DNA of 64,000 nt from Desmodus rotundus (taxonomy: Eukaryota > Chordata > Mammalia > Chiroptera > Phyllostomidae): positions 8,919,199-8,983,198 of the forward strand of contig NC_071389.1 of NCBI RefSeq assembly GCF_022682495.2. The letters run 5' to 3'. The notes beneath the pieces are model-generated. The model had not been told where the DNA came from and did no database searches. It worked only from the letters and a program-made list of their open reading frames with translations. The translations under genes were made by a program, and so were the position numbers. Of this stretch, positions 21,066 through 33,500 are shown one piece after another (position 1 is the first letter of the stretch; each line of letters opens with the position of its first letter).

Positions 21066-22839
21066 CGTGAGCTAGCGAACTGGGCATGGAGCCCAGGGGC
21101 ACCAATGTTCAGCCGCTCATGGGGTCCTCAGCTTCTCCTGATGCAAGGTGGGAATACCTACTGTGTGCGGTTGCAGTGAGGATGAGAGGAGAAAGTGAAC
21201 TGGAAAACTGTGGCATTGCTGCAACTGGAGCGCACCCTCGTGGAAGGAGACCTGTGTCAGGAGACAATTCCTCCCAAACTCCCGTCCTTGGAGAGGGTCC
21301 CACCTGGGAGCACCCACGCTGCCACCTGCAAGTTGGTACCTGGGAACCAGGGCTCAGTGAGCACAGATTCCACACAGGACCTGTGGGGTTGCTGGGGTGC
21401 CTGAGGTTTTCTGCTTGTCACCCCTCCTCAGGGCCCCCTTACCTGAGGCCGCACCTGGAGTTGTGAACTCTACCCAGCATGTGCCAGCCCCCCCGCCCCC
21501 TGAGCACCCACGCAGGGCACCTGAGTGCTGCTCCCTACACCGCCAGGAGCACAGATGGTGGAAACGAGGACTTCATGGAGAGCAGGCTGGGGTCAGGATG
21601 AGGGAGGAGGAGAAGGCTGCGCTGATAGGAAAACATCCCCGTGACCAAGGAAGATCGTCAAAGAAATGGTTTTATCCACTTAAAACACACTTCTCATAAG
21701 GCAAATAGCTACTCTTAAGAAATAATCTATGATGTAGGTAACAATTCAGAGACACTGCACATCAGAGAGAGGGTGTGACTGCCCAGGGCTGCCAGCAGAG
21801 TGGCGCTCCAACCGGATCCAGTGAAAACTGCTAAAAAGAATCTTAAATGTCCTCACACCCTTTGCCTTAGCTGCTGCAGATGTAACTTCCTTGATTCATT
21901 CAGAAAGGAGTTTGCATTCATAGTGCCTGAGCCATACAAATCTCCTGAATGACCGTCAGGTTCGAGGCTACAGAGTGCTATTCACCACCTCCCTTCCACA
22001 GGAGAGAGAAACACGCACTTCACACTGTCTAACAGCACCCCCTCCGGGGGATCGGGTGCAGCCCCTTGAGCTATTTTACAGCTGTGCATGCCGGGGCACT
22101 GGTGAATCTGGCCTCTCCGGTAGACAGGCCCCCTCAGCCCCTTGTGGAAAAGGCAGTTCTGCCCTATTTGCGCATTTGTTTCAGTATTTCTCACCTGTCA
22201 GTGTGACCGTTCTTCTGTTGCCCCTTTGAGCTAGTCGGTTATAACTTGCCCACCTGGGTCCCTTAGGAATTAAATACAATGTTTAACACGTTGAGTGTAT
22301 ACCTGTACAGGAGTCATGATTTTACCCTGTTTTTGAGTTTCACTGCTTCCTTCATTGGGCACCTATGGACGGCCCCTTTAGGCTGGGAGAGGTGGTGTTC
22401 AGGAGCGTTAAGCAGCAGCAGGCAGGTAACAGCTGCCCCTCCTCCCCGCCCAGAACAGTCTCCCACCGAGGGCAGAGGGTGGGGTGGGCTCTGCTCAGGT
22501 GGGTGGGACAAGGTCTTAGCAAGACCCAGATGCTCCCTCTGGTTGAGCCTCTTTCCAGCTGCTTGAACTTGAGACAATCCTTTAGACCTGAGGGTGAGGA
22601 AGGACAATAGAAAATGACTTATATTTCCTGAGCGCTTGTTTGGGGCGAGGCTAGAGAGGTCGGATGATGGGTTATTCCCGACAGGAGGCAGGTTTCAGCA
22701 GGGTTAGGTAGCCAGCCTAGAGAGGTAACGAGGCCGGTCAGACCGGGAGGCTCAGGCTGTGACCTGCCTGCCCTTCAGGGGACCACCAGGCTGCCACACC
22801 AACAGCTGCTGGGCGCTACTCCGTGCTCGTCCCACCATG

Positions 22840-23000
22840 TCTTCCCAACACCTCTGCATGGAAGGCTCTGATCGTTCCCGTTTCACAGATGAGAAAACTG
22901 AGGTTCAGGGAGATGCTATGACTTGCCCAGGGACACGGCCAGTGGCCACAGTGGGACTGTACCCTAGGATTTCTAACTCTCAGCCTTTTCGGCCTGGTCA
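22840..23000 (-). repeat. MIR SINE
   Basis: Reversed core TTTCACAGATGAGAAAACTG-AGGTTCAGGGAG and GACTTGCCCAGGG. Confidence 0.7.
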
Positions 23001-23409
23001 AAGCACGGTCTCTATGGCCCACCTGCTCCCTGGGAAAGGTGCCCAGAGGGTGAGTGGCAGAGATTCAGTGAAACATAACCGTAACAAAGAAATGGGAGTC
23101 GGAGAGGTCTGGGCTGCTTAGTCATGATGAGCGGCCATTTCCTGGGCAGGGAGGTGTTTAGTCCTCACTCTGACCTTGAGGTGATTACTTCTGATCCATC
23201 CTTGGGACAAGGAGACTGGGGCTCAAGGTCATAGCACTGGTGCTTCTGGCCCTAAATGCCGTCCCTAATCCCTTTCTTTCACTACCTGCGCCCCCTAACT
23301 GTGAGACCCAGTATGGCGCTCTCCGAATCTCTCCTTCATCTGTGAAACGGAGATAATTACTAGCATCAAGACAGTAGTGGCTAATTTAATTTGGGGGGTG
23401 TTTTTTTTT

Positions 23410-23603
23410 AAAAAAATATTTTAGTTATTTATTTTTAGAGTGAGGGGAAAGGAAGGGGGAAGAGAGGGAGAGAGACATCAATGTGTGGTTGCCTCTCATA
23501 CACCCTCAACTGGGGACCCGGCCCACAACCCAGGCCTGTGCCCCGACTGGGGATCAGACCTTTCGGTTCTCAGGCCGGCGCTCAACCCACACCAGCCAGG
23601 GCT
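23410..23603 (-). repeat. VES SINE
   Basis: Reversed copy beginning in a T8-A8 stretch. The head is shortened near the A box (CTCAACCCACACCAGCCAGG). Confidence 0.9.
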
Positions 23604-24687
23604 CTCCAGACGTTTAAAGAGATTCAGGAGCATCTGACTAAATGCAACTGTGGGTTTCCCGTGCGGATAAATGTTGCTGTGCTGTTTCTTACTATGGTGC
23701 AACAAAAGGGAAACTGCTGAAAGGTGTTGGGAAACTGTGTGGTCTCCTGCAACGTTTCTGTTCGTCTGCAATGATCCCCAAATTAAAAGTTTATTATAAA
23801 AAGTAACGGGATAGAAGGGAAAGCTCGTGATCTTCAGGAGGCACTGTCTCTCACTGATGCAGAGATGCAAGGGCAAGAGGAGGCCATCGGATATTTATCT
23901 GCAAAGGGGGGCGTGCTGGGCTGGGAGGGGAGAACATGTCTGGAAAAGGGGGAGGGAGAGGGCAGAGAAGGGGAGGTGGGGGACTCAAGCCGGTTTCTGT
24001 GGATTCCTGATTGTTCCCAGAACTGGAGCGAATCCCTGGTGGCCCCAGATGGCCAAGGTCAGTCAGCCAGTGTAAACAAGAGCTTTGGGCCTGGTCTTCC
24101 CTCACCCTGGTGGCCCCCTGAGCCTGGGAATGCTGGTGTGGGGTTGGAGGAGTGCTGGGGCTCCCCTCCACCCCAGCAACCCCTGAGACAGATGCTGAAC
24201 AGGAGGTGGCTGGTGAAGGGTTTCAGAATATCGGGATGACTTCTAGCCAGCATAGGTGGCAGCTTTCCCCCCCTCTGTAAACAGAGGAAGGATTCCTCGG
24301 GAAAACCTACTACAGCCCAGGAATCTTGAGCTGGTCCTTTAAGCCAGTGGGATCTTGGAAACTTGAAGCCCCTGGGGAGAGACTTGCAGCCTGGAGAGAA
24401 ACTCGAGACGCATTAGCCTGCAGGCCTGATCAGAAGGTAGTTCCGCAAAGGCCAGGGAGGGTTAAGAAAGCTGTTTGAGGCCTGTGAGTCACGGGCCAGG
24501 CAGCTTGGGGCTGTGGCGTGGCTGGAGCCCAGCTGGAACCTCCCTTGAAAATCTACACCCCTCCCACCAGCACCCCCTCCTCGGCAGGCAGGGCAGAGCT
24601 CTGCCATGGCCTCGCACGTACCGGGGTGCGCCAGGGTCCATGTGACGAAGGCAAACCATGGCTCCAGCTTGCCTGGGGAGCTTCCAC

Positions 24688-24785
24688 TTCATTCCTTCAT
24701 TCATGCATTCGTTCATTCATTCATTCATTCATTCATACTGTGTTTGTTGGCCCCTTCTGTATGCTGGTCACTGCCCTTGGCCCAG
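24688..24785 (-). repeat. L2 3' end with expanded (TTCA)n tail
   Basis: About 12 TTCA-like units at 24688-24736, then TACTGTGTTTGTTGGCCCCT-TCTGTATGCTGG, the reversed L2 terminus. Confidence 0.6.
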
Positions 24786-25894
24786 AGCTCCTCTGAATGA
24801 GGAAGAGGAAAAAGAGACTTCCGCTGGGGGTGTGCACAGCTGACAGGTCAGCAGAGGAAGGTGGTAGGGAAAGTGATGGCCAAGGTCAGCCGGCTGAGGT
24901 GCAGTGTAGGGAGCCCTGTGCACCTGCGCTCTGAGCTGGGCTCAGCTGGATGTTGCTGGGGGGGGCGGGAGTCGATGGGGATGAGGTCCAGGTGTGCCAG
25001 CAGCATACCATCGAGGGCTTCTTAGGCTGTAGGACTCTTTCCTGGAGGACAAGGTGAGAGGGAGGAACCCCAAGGCCTGGAAGAGTTCCAGAGCCGAGGA
25101 GCCAGAGGACATGGAGTGCAGTCGCATGTTCTTGCAGAAGTGGAGACTAGAGCCCAGAGAGGGGGTGTGAGACCGGCCAGGCTCACACAGCCGGTTAGTA
25201 GCCATGCCCCAAGTGCCCTGCCTTCCAGAATAGGACTTTTCCCACCCCTCCCACTGTCTATTATCTTCCAAGACCTACTTGCAGACTAAGACACCTGCAA
25301 ACATCTCAACAGCCCGGAGGCGGAGGAATGGAGGGTGCGGGCAGATGTGAGCAGGGGGGTGAAGCAGGTCAGTGTTATGAATAAACAGACTGACCCAGGT
25401 GAGATGACCCCGCCTTGTGGGAAGGCTTTCTGCAGGGGTGAGAGGCAGGGACTGGGCCCAGATGGATGAAGTGAGTCACTGGGGAGTCAGGCTCACACTT
25501 CCTGCTTCCTCTGGGCTTTGATCTCAGCTCCCCAGAGGGAGGGGCAGACTAGATTCCTGGGGGCAGCCATCCTGTTCTGCCCAGACTGGGGTGCTGGCTG
25601 TCTGCACCCCGCAATTCCTCCACCCTCCCCTTCTGAGACCCTGGTAACTTTCCACTTGGGCCCTGCGGTCTGACTCAGGCTGGGCCCCTCACATGGGGCA
25701 TTGGCTGCAGGAAGTTGTAAACTTCCCCGTCTCACCGCTGAGCTTGGCCATGCGTTTGGCTGCCCTGTGCCATAGTGACCCAATATGGCAAAGGACCCAT
25801 GGCTGCCCAGCCAGGGCGACAAAATAAATGACTGCAGGATGGGTCTCCTCGGAAACCAGGTCACCAGGGAGCTCCGGGGCTGAGGACCAGAGAA

Positions 25895-26045
25895 GATAAC
25901 CCCAGGGATTATCACTGATCGAGGGCCTGCTATGTGCCTGGTGCTAATGCAGCCAACAGTCCCAGGAGGCAGAAACATTACTGTCCCATTTTATAGAGAG
26001 GAGAAGGGCACGCCACCCAGGGAGAGAGAATGACCGTGACATCGG
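25895..26045 (-). repeat. MIR SINE
   Basis: Reversed 3' part (GAGGGCCTGCTATGTGCCTG-GTGCTAA) and core (CCCATTTTATAGAGAGGAG). Confidence 0.65.
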
Positions 26046-26564
26046 GCAGCATCAAGGACCCATTGGGACGCATGTGATGGAGTTAAAGTGAGGCGGCTGG
26101 CGAGGTGGAGTGTGTTTCTCCACCACACCCAGCTGTGCAGGTGCAGGTGCAGGGGCAGAGCTGGCGGAGAGCTGGCTTTGACTAGAGGGGGTTCTGTCGG
26201 GGGAGCCTAGGGGTGCGAGGAACAGTGCAGGTGGTGGAGGCCGCAAGTGACTGGGTGGGAAGGGCAGTGAGGACTGAGGGAATGAGGGACAGTGACAGCA
26301 GGGCCCTGGGATTGCTGGAGCTGAGGCAGTAGATGGAAGGAAGGAGGTGAGGGCCAGAGCTCAGGTGGCGCAGGCACTGGTCCTGGGGCTCTGAATGTCG
26401 GGGTGCCCTTGCTCTTAGCATGTGAGCTGTCTGTCCCACATTGGGTCCGCAGGCTACAGAAGGCCTTCGGTGAGTATATGTGGAGTAAATGGGCGGCTAC
26501 TTGGGGAAGTCTGGGGTGGGGTGACCTAAAGGATATTTTACTCCCATCCTCCTTTTTTATAAAA

Positions 26565-27120
26565 AAATAACTTGATGGAGATATAACTCACATACCACAG
26601 AATTCGGCCTTTAACGATTGTTTTTACCAGTAGTGTTTGATGTGTTTGTAGAGTTGGACAGTTATCACCATATCCAATTTCGGGACATTTTGATCACCCC
26701 AAGTAGAAGTTCCCATACCATTAACCAGCACTCGCCATTTCCCCTCCCCCGCCTCTGGCAACCACTCACCTACTTCCTGCTCCTGTGGGTTTGCCTCCCT
26801 TGGACATTCCTCGACATGGAATCACACAGTGCGAGTCTGTGCTCTTTTGTGGCTGGCTTCTCTTACTTAGCACGTGTTCAAGGCTCATCCGTGCTGCGGC
26901 TCCCATCAGCCGTTTGCTCCTTTGTACTGTTGAGTTGTGTCCCATTGAATGAATGCAGCACAGTTTATCGGTTTGTCAGCGAGTAGACACTCGGGTTGTT
27001 TCCATTTGGGGGCTATTGTGAATGAGGCTGCTATGAACATTTACGTGTAGGTTTTCGTGCGGACACATTTCTCTTGGGTATAGACCTGAGGGTGGAATTG
27101 TTGGGTCAATATTTACATTG
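26565..27120 (-). mobile_element. L1M fragment (3' UTR to end of ORF2)
   Basis: The + strand runs GAGATATAACTCACATACCA, CCTCTGGCAACCACTCACC, GGAATCACACAGTGCGAGTC, GGGTTGTTTCCATTTGGGGG, GAGGCTGCTATGAACATTTA and GGGTGGAATTGTTGGGTCAA, the exact reverse order of L1M. Confidence 0.8.
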
Positions 27121-27180
27121 TTGCGAATTGGAATGAATTTTTTCCAGTAAGCAATAATTCTTTTACAATAAAGCCATTTT

Positions 27181-27374
27181 AAAAAAGATTTTATTTGTTT
27201 TTAGAGAGAAGGGAAGGGAGAGAGGGAGAGAAACATTGATGTGTGGTTATCTCTTGCGTGCCCCCCACTGGGACCTGGCCTGCAACCCAGGCATGTGCTC
27301 TGACTGGGAATGGAACTGGTGACCCTTTGGTTAGCAGCCTGGCAGACAATCCACTGAGCCACACCAGCCAGGGC
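27181..27374 (-). repeat. VES SINE
   Basis: Reversed full-length copy just right of the L1 fragment at 26565-27120; ends CACACCAGCCAGGGC. Confidence 0.92.
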
Positions 27375-27877
27375 ACAATAAAACCATTTTTTAAAATAAT
27401 TTTTCTGAAAAGATAAGCTGAAGCCATAGAAAAAAAATAATGGCTCAAAATTTGAGATAGGGGAGAGATAAGGACTGGCTTGGAGCCAGGACGGAAGGAG
27501 GCCAGCACCATTGCTAAGTGACTTTAAGCAAATTACCGTCCTTTTCAAGCCCTCACCTGCGAATGGGGTGGGGCAGGGGTGGGCAGGGCGGCTGCCCAGA
27601 GCTGAGCTAGAATGACAACTCTCAGGCCCCTCCCAGCCCTGGCAGCTCAAGATCTCCAGGCAGGCTGGGTTCCCACACCTGGTCCGAGAAACAGATTAAG
27701 GAAATCATCTGTCTTTTGAGTTCTCTTCCTGAAGGATAAATACCATCATACCGGTAGTCTAGGCAACAAGGCCAAATTCAGCCCGGAATGCGTTAGGTCT
27801 CACCCTCTCCGATCCTTACCAGAGATGAATCGCTATTTAACTCTATCTGCCATTTATCTTTCACTCTCAACCTAATA

Positions 27878-28025
27878 TGGGCACACACAATCCTGGGCAC
27901 CTTGTTAATATGCAAATGTTGAGTCAGTGGGTCTGAAGGGGGCCCTGAGATTCCACAACGCTAATGAGCTTCCCGGTGACGTCAACGTCAACGCTGCTGG
28001 CCCCGCGACCACGTGTGAAGAGCAA
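27878..28025 (+). repeat. MER5-type MITE carrying a CRE palindrome
   Basis: ACCTTGTTAATATGCAAATG, TGAGTCAGTGGGTCTGAAGG, CTAATGAGCTTCCCGG and GACCACGTGTGAAGAGCAAGG follow MER5A order. TGACGTCA occurs at 27977-27984. Confidence 0.75.
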
Positions 28026-28409
28026 GGCTCTGTGATTCCGACCCAGGAAATGAGCTGGCTCCATGCAGTTTGCTACTATTTGTTAGGGAAATCTGCCCCT
28101 GTTGGACGTGTTTTGATGGATCTCTCATGGTTGTCCGGTGAACAGATGGAAGGACAAAATGCTCATGCCTCTTCCAGGAAGTACGTGAGGAGAGATGTCA
28201 ACCAACCCTTTCGATAACCCAGTGAGGTTAGAAGGTTGTCCCCACTTTGCAAATGGCAGAGTTGTGATGTCTTCTCCAACCTGACCCCAAACCCAGGGCT
28301 CTGCCCGCGACGTTAACGCTGCCTCTCTGCCGTGGCCTTGGCAACAGTTGCTAGCCCCAGAGAGAAACGGTGTCAGATATCCTAAGGTCCCCTCCTAGAG
28401 ACATGCAAT

Positions 28410-28510
28410 TTTGTGTGACAAAGATGTTCCCGGCAGCATCTTGTATGACAGCTAGAAGCTGGAAACTCCATGGCACGCCAGGGAACTGCTAAAAGATGAC
28501 ATAAAACCAT
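28410..28510 (+). mobile_element. Possible L1-related fragment
   Basis: ACAAAGATGTTCCCGGCAGC-ATCTTGTATGACAGCTAG then AAGCTGGAAACTCC resembles the L1 'GCAGCATTATTCATAATAGC' segment. Confidence 0.45.
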
Positions 28511-28584
28511 ACCAACGGCCTTCCTGTTAACTTGCATCACCTGTCATTTCTTTCTTGGATTTCATGACTAGTTGTTGATTTGTT

Positions 28585-28702
28585 TCTTGTCCACGTCTGT
28601 CTCCTCCACTGGAATGAACATTCTCTGAAGGGCGGACATTGCTGGGTCCTTAACTTCTGACCACGCTGCAGGCTCTTAATCAATATTTGTTGAATGAATG
28701 AA
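28585..28702 (+). repeat. L2 3' end
   Basis: GTCTGTCTCCTCCACTGGAA-TGAACATTCTCTGAAGGGC … CAATATTTGTTGAATGAATG-AA is the sense L2 terminus. Confidence 0.75.
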
Positions 28703-28989
28703 CCTTAATATTCTGAGGTTGTAAGTAAAACAGACAAGTTACTGAGTGGTATACTCATAGAATGATTCCGTTTTTGTTTAAATGCTTGAATGCAGGCAGA
28801 GCGAATTCCATACGACAGCCCGTTTCTCTCAGGGATCGGGACTGGAGACGAGGTGTGATTCCCATGCTCCATCGCTTCACTCTGACTTTTTTACAGTGAG
28901 CGTGCACGTGTTTAGTAACAATAAAAATAAATGCTTTTCAAAGAATAAGCACCCAGACTCCTTCCGATGTGTGCAAGGATGGATATAAA

Positions 28990-29268
28990 AGGATGTTTAA
29001 TAAGCCAGCCAGAGAAAGACAAACACCATATGATCTCACTCCTATGTGGACGCTAATGAACACACTGAACTAACAAAGAAAATGGGGACGGACTCATCGA
29101 TGGGGAAAGACCAGGATGACAGCTGGCAGGGGGAGGAGGGATTGCGGAAAAAGGACAAGGCCTCATGGACATGGACAACAGGGTGGTGATTGCTGGGGGG
29201 AGGGGGGTATAAGGGAACTAAATGGTAAGGGAAAAAATACAATAAAGATTCAATTAAAAAATAAAGAT
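28990..29268 (+). mobile_element. Bat-type L1 3' end
   Basis: TAAGCCAGCCAGAGAAAGAC-AAACACCATATGATCTCACT through GGACAACAGGGTGGTGATTG and TAAGGGAAAAAATACAATAA. 5'-truncated sense copy ending in an A-rich tail. Confidence 0.85.
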
Positions 29269-29385
29269 GACTTCAGCTGGGAAAAAAAAGATGTTTATTC
29301 CAGCTACTTACTGTGGCAAAAAAAGTTGGAGATTATCATTTGCCCATTTTAAAATATATGTTTTAATTTTTTACAAAGAACACTC

Positions 29386-29700
29386 CAGTGGAGCATGTTG
29401 AAATCCTAACCTGGGAGGTGATGGTGTTTGGAGGGGGGGCCTTTGGGAGGTGATTAGGTCGTGAGGGCAGAGCTTCTAAAACAGGCTCCAGAGCGCTCCC
29501 TCACCCCTCCCCACCCGGTGAGGACGCAGCAAAAAGGCAGCTGTCTGTGAACCAGAAGGGCCCTCGCCAGACACTGAATCTGCCAGTGCCTTGATCTTGG
29601 ACTTCCCAGGCTCCACAACTGTGAGAAAATAAATTCCTGTTGTTTATAAGCCACCCAGTCTATGGTGTTTTGTACCAGCAGCCCAAACAGACCCAGACAA
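29386..29700 (+). mobile_element. ERVL-MaLR-type solo LTR
   Basis: GGCCTTTGGGAGGTGATTAG, GAGGACGCAGCAAAAAGGCA, CTTGATCTTGGACTTCCCAG and AATAAATTCCTGTTGTTTAT-AAGCCACCCAGTC follow the MST/MLT1 LTR order. No internal retroviral sequence is seen on either side. An old, inert LTR. Confidence 0.8.
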
Positions 29701-30350
29701 ACGTGTATTTGCATAATTGAAACAAAAACAAATGAGAGGGGATGTGTAGGCTAGCTGGCTTACAACACAGAGCTGCCAGCCAGCCACAGCCTCCCTCCCG
29801 CCCACTGTCCAGGTGCCACGCACCTGGCTGAGCCCGTTTAGTCTTTTCCTCCCACCACATCGTGTGAGCAGTGGAAACAGCACCTGGCAACTGTGACCAG
29901 GAGTGGACAGAAAATAGGTGATCTGCTTTAGAGACCAAATGCCCAACTCTATGCTGTCTCCTTAGGGACAACAGTCAAAGCCCTAATGATACCAGAGGTT
30001 TGTCCTTCAGGTCAGTCTGTCACTTCCCAATGTGTGAGCTTGTCTCTGGAAGCTGGGGTCTCTGTCTCTGGCTCATGGGCTCCCAGCTCATCCCGACCAC
30101 ACACTCAGGACAGGATAAACAAAACCCTGAAGTGGGGAGCTAGGCATGTTCTCTGAGCATCCTGGAAAAATGAGACCCAAGTCCCAAGCCCGGCTCTCTC
30201 TGTTAGGTGACATGCCTGCCTCATTATTTATTCCTCACAGGCTAGAAGGCACGGTGATAAACTTCTTTGATACTGATCTCCCAACAAATATTGGTGCAGC
30301 CGTGGACAGAACATTAGGGCTTCCTCCTACCTTCAGAAAGTTGACTGTAT

Positions 30351-30577
30351 AGCCCTGGCCAGTGTGGCTCAGTTGGTTGGAGTATCACCCTGTAAACCAA
30401 AAGGTCGTGGGTTCGATTCCCAGTCAGGGCACATGCCTGGGTTGCAAGATCAGTTCCCAGTTGGGGTGCGTGCAAGAGGCAACCGATGGATGTATCTCTC
30501 TCACATCGATGTTTCTCCCCCTTTCTTTCTCCCTCCCTTCCCCTCTCTCTAAAGTCAATTTAAAAACTTCTTGTAAA
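30351..30577 (+). repeat. VES SINE with target-site duplication
   Basis: Sense copy starting AGCCCTGGCCAGTGTGGC with B box GGGTTCGATTCCC. Flanked by perfect 10-base repeats TTGACTGTAT at 30341-30350 and 30578-30587. Confidence 0.95.
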
Positions 30578-30587
30578 TTGACTGTAT

Positions 30588-33500
30588 TATTGATAAATCA
30601 CAAGTGTAAAAGAGAAAAGTACCTCCAAATGGGCGTGCTATAGAGACTCAGAGGGCCCTGGATTGCTTCCATTGTGGGGCTCCCAGGACAATGCCAGATG
30701 AAGAAATGCTAAACTAGGTTTATAAAAATTACAGGATATTTTAAATGCTTCATTAAACAGACGAACTCTTTTAACATACACATCACAAGGCAGTTCTGCT
30801 AGTCATGAGATGATAGGAATTATAAAAATAGGCATGCACCACAGACCACAGGCTGTGTGACCTGGAAATGGGACCCAAGTTTAAGGTCATCTGATGGACA
30901 TCTTCCTTCACTGCTGCCTGGGACTGTCAGCCACAGCGCGTCATGGGTGTCTGCCCACATCTAATCATTTGCTGTCCCACTACATACCTACCTTGTTTTC
31001 ATCCCCTGGCTGACCTCTGTCAGAGATGGTCTTATTTGTTTCCTAGTTTGCCGACTCCCCCCTTTACAATGTAAGTGCCACGAGACAGGAACCTTCTCCA
31101 CCCACTCCACTACCGAGTGGCATGTGGTAGGCACTCTACAAGCTTTGGTTTTATGAGTGGCTATATGACATACACCTTCATTCACATGAGTTGAAGTGTG
31201 GGTACACACAGACACATTGGGGGGTTTAGTGCCAAGAGAGGCTGGACTCCATAGGGCGTGATGGTCCTCAGGACAAAATGGCAGACCTGTGGGGCCTCCT
31301 GACCCTGGCACCCTAGGAATTCAGGGAGGTCCTGCTTGAGCTGGGTTTTGAGAAGTGAGTGTACGGGGGACTTGTGGGGAGTGAAAAGGCATTTTCCATC
31401 TCTATCTGCTCTCTCTCCGAAGGACAACGTTAAGAGATAAAAGGTTGTTCAAGAGACTGCTTCTAACTGAAACAGCAAGGTTCAGGCCCGTGTACCTGAA
31501 CTGATCCCATAATTGCAAAGGTCACTAATACTGTTACTAACACAGGAGAGGCTGAGGAATACACAACACACTGTTGACAGTGTCGACTCTACGTGTTGGG
31601 GAGGTTCTACTTCCGCTGTGGATTTACGGAGAGCTTAAATTTTATGTATTGTGTATTATAGTTGTAAATAGTAAAGAAAAGTAAGAAAGTCGACTGCATA
31701 ATAAAAAAAAAAAAAAAAGAAAAGAAAGGTAAGAAAATAACCGTGTTACATTGAGTTGTTTTACAAGGTATTACACACTTTTCTTTCTTCCTTTCTTCCT
31801 ATGAAGTTCTGTTTTGGTTTTGGATGGACCAAGATGACCAAGTATAAACCGGCTCCCAGGAACACATGAAATGTGCAGAGTTAATTTGTCTTTAATCGCG
31901 ACTCCCCTAGCGGACAGGACCTTGAGCTGGTTTCGGGATGTGTGAGACTATAGGTAACATATTTAAGTTAGGAAGCATAGTAAACCACGAGCTTGGTGCT
32001 CAGTTTAGGAATCAGATAATGTCCTTCTCTGCCCCAGCTCCTGAGTCCCCGCCAGAGGAAACCACTACCCTGACTTTTGAGTTTAACAGTCTTTTATTTT
32101 TATTGTCATTCCCTTTATAAACATCGTTTTAATGATAAATGCATACATCCTTCATCAATTGTTTGTGAACATTCATCAAGCTGTACACCTTTAATCTGTG
32201 TACTTTCTATGCGTACATCTGTACGTATGAGTACCCATGAAAAGTTAACCACAACAAAAGTACAGGTGCACAGGGAGTTTCGCCCCAAGGCCAAGGCAGG
32301 AGGAACCCTTGCCGCCTTCTCTATTTTAGAAGTTCCTGCTCAGTAGCAGGTCCACAGAGCCACGCAAAGGCCACAACCCCACTTCTCCACCCAGATCTAG
32401 GTACCCAGGACTCTGGAATTCCTGTCCCAAATGCTCTGGGTCAGCCTCCAGGGCCTTGGCAGGCCTCTTCCAGGGTCCACCCTTCTGAGAATGGACTGTC
32501 CTGCTGGGAGGTGCACCTCCAGGCCAGGAAAGTGGCCACGGGCTCTTTTTGTAGGAAGCGTGGCTGGCACCTACATGTGGAGGCTGGGACGTGCACATGT
32601 GTGCGTGAGCCTCTCCAGGTGTAGAATGGCATTAGAGGTGGGAAGAGAAGAAAGCAGAAAGACTGCAGGACAAGGACCAACTCTCCTTGAACTGCCACCT
32701 CTAGTTTGAGACTCCCAAGTACCTAAGAATTTTACATTTGAACTTGGCCTTCCAAGTTGTTATGAAGATGTATTTGTCAACATGGGAGGCTATTAAAATG
32801 TTTAGCAATGGATTTGTAACTTTAAATATTTAGACCTAGGTATGTGAGTCTTCACTGGTACGCCTGCAGATGTTAGGGTGAGGCTGTGCCAGGGCCCACT
32901 CCCACAGGGGTGGGGGTCTAGGGTTTTTAAAGAGCCCCTCAGGTGATTCTCGTGTGCAGCCAAAGCTGAGAATATCTGTTTTAGGGTATCTTTTGATTAG
33001 TTTTGATGGAATTAATTATTAATCCTTTCCTTTATGGTCTGCATTTTTTAAAAAAAATCTTGAGATACCCTTCTTTACACCGAGCTCATAATAATCATCC
33101 ACACTTTTTGAGTTTTGTGTAGCATCTGATTTTTGTTGTTGCTGTTGTTTTAGTGTAGGGAGCTAAGACCCACTGCCTTTCTGTTTAAGTGGGTTTCGCA
33201 TTCTCCCAGGACCATCTGCGCCCCATGCTGGCGATGCTGCGCGCCTCACGGTTCAAGTCTCGCGCTGGTGCAGATGCGCTCCGGAACTGTCCTATTCTAT
33301 CACTGAGGCATCTCCTTCTGAAATTAATATTTATTGCTCGTGTAATACATTTTATTTGTCCATGAAAAAACACCCTGCTACTCTCAGGAAAAACCCTGAA
33401 ATTCATTCACTCAGATTTGTGATTGCTAATGGTGTTAAAATGATTCATTTCCAAAGTGTTTTGTTTTTTCATTTGACAGGGATGGCACTTCAAGCAGAAG

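Larger units (their letters stand above)
19386..23409. other. Intergenic stretch downstream of FBLIM1
   Basis: Contains MIR and L1 fragments and a CTCF-type motif (21052). No coding exon signal is supported. Poly(A)-like ATTAAA/AATAAA motifs at about 20755 and 22268 are not linked to a gene. Confidence 0.5.
23604..26564. other. Intergenic stretch without recognisable gene
   Basis: GC-moderate, with an L2 tail (24688) and a MIR (25895). The rest is unclassified single-copy-like sequence. Confidence 0.4.

Noticed and set aside
23284..23300. CTCF-like TGCGCCCCCTAACTG
   Set aside because: The right half fits but the left half has three mismatches, so it was left out.
24688..24736. Short regular TTCA repeats as a possible CRISPR-like array
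   Set aside because: A simple tetranucleotide repeat at an L2 3' end in a mammalian genome. No spacers or cas genes.
29386..29700. Possible endogenous retrovirus
   Set aside because: Only an LTR-like sequence is present. No gag, pol or env traces on either side, so it is called a solo LTR.
30351..30440. tRNA-like A and B boxes in the VES heads
   Set aside because: These are heads of SINEs with CT-rich bodies and A tails, often with target duplications. None folds as an intact tRNA gene.
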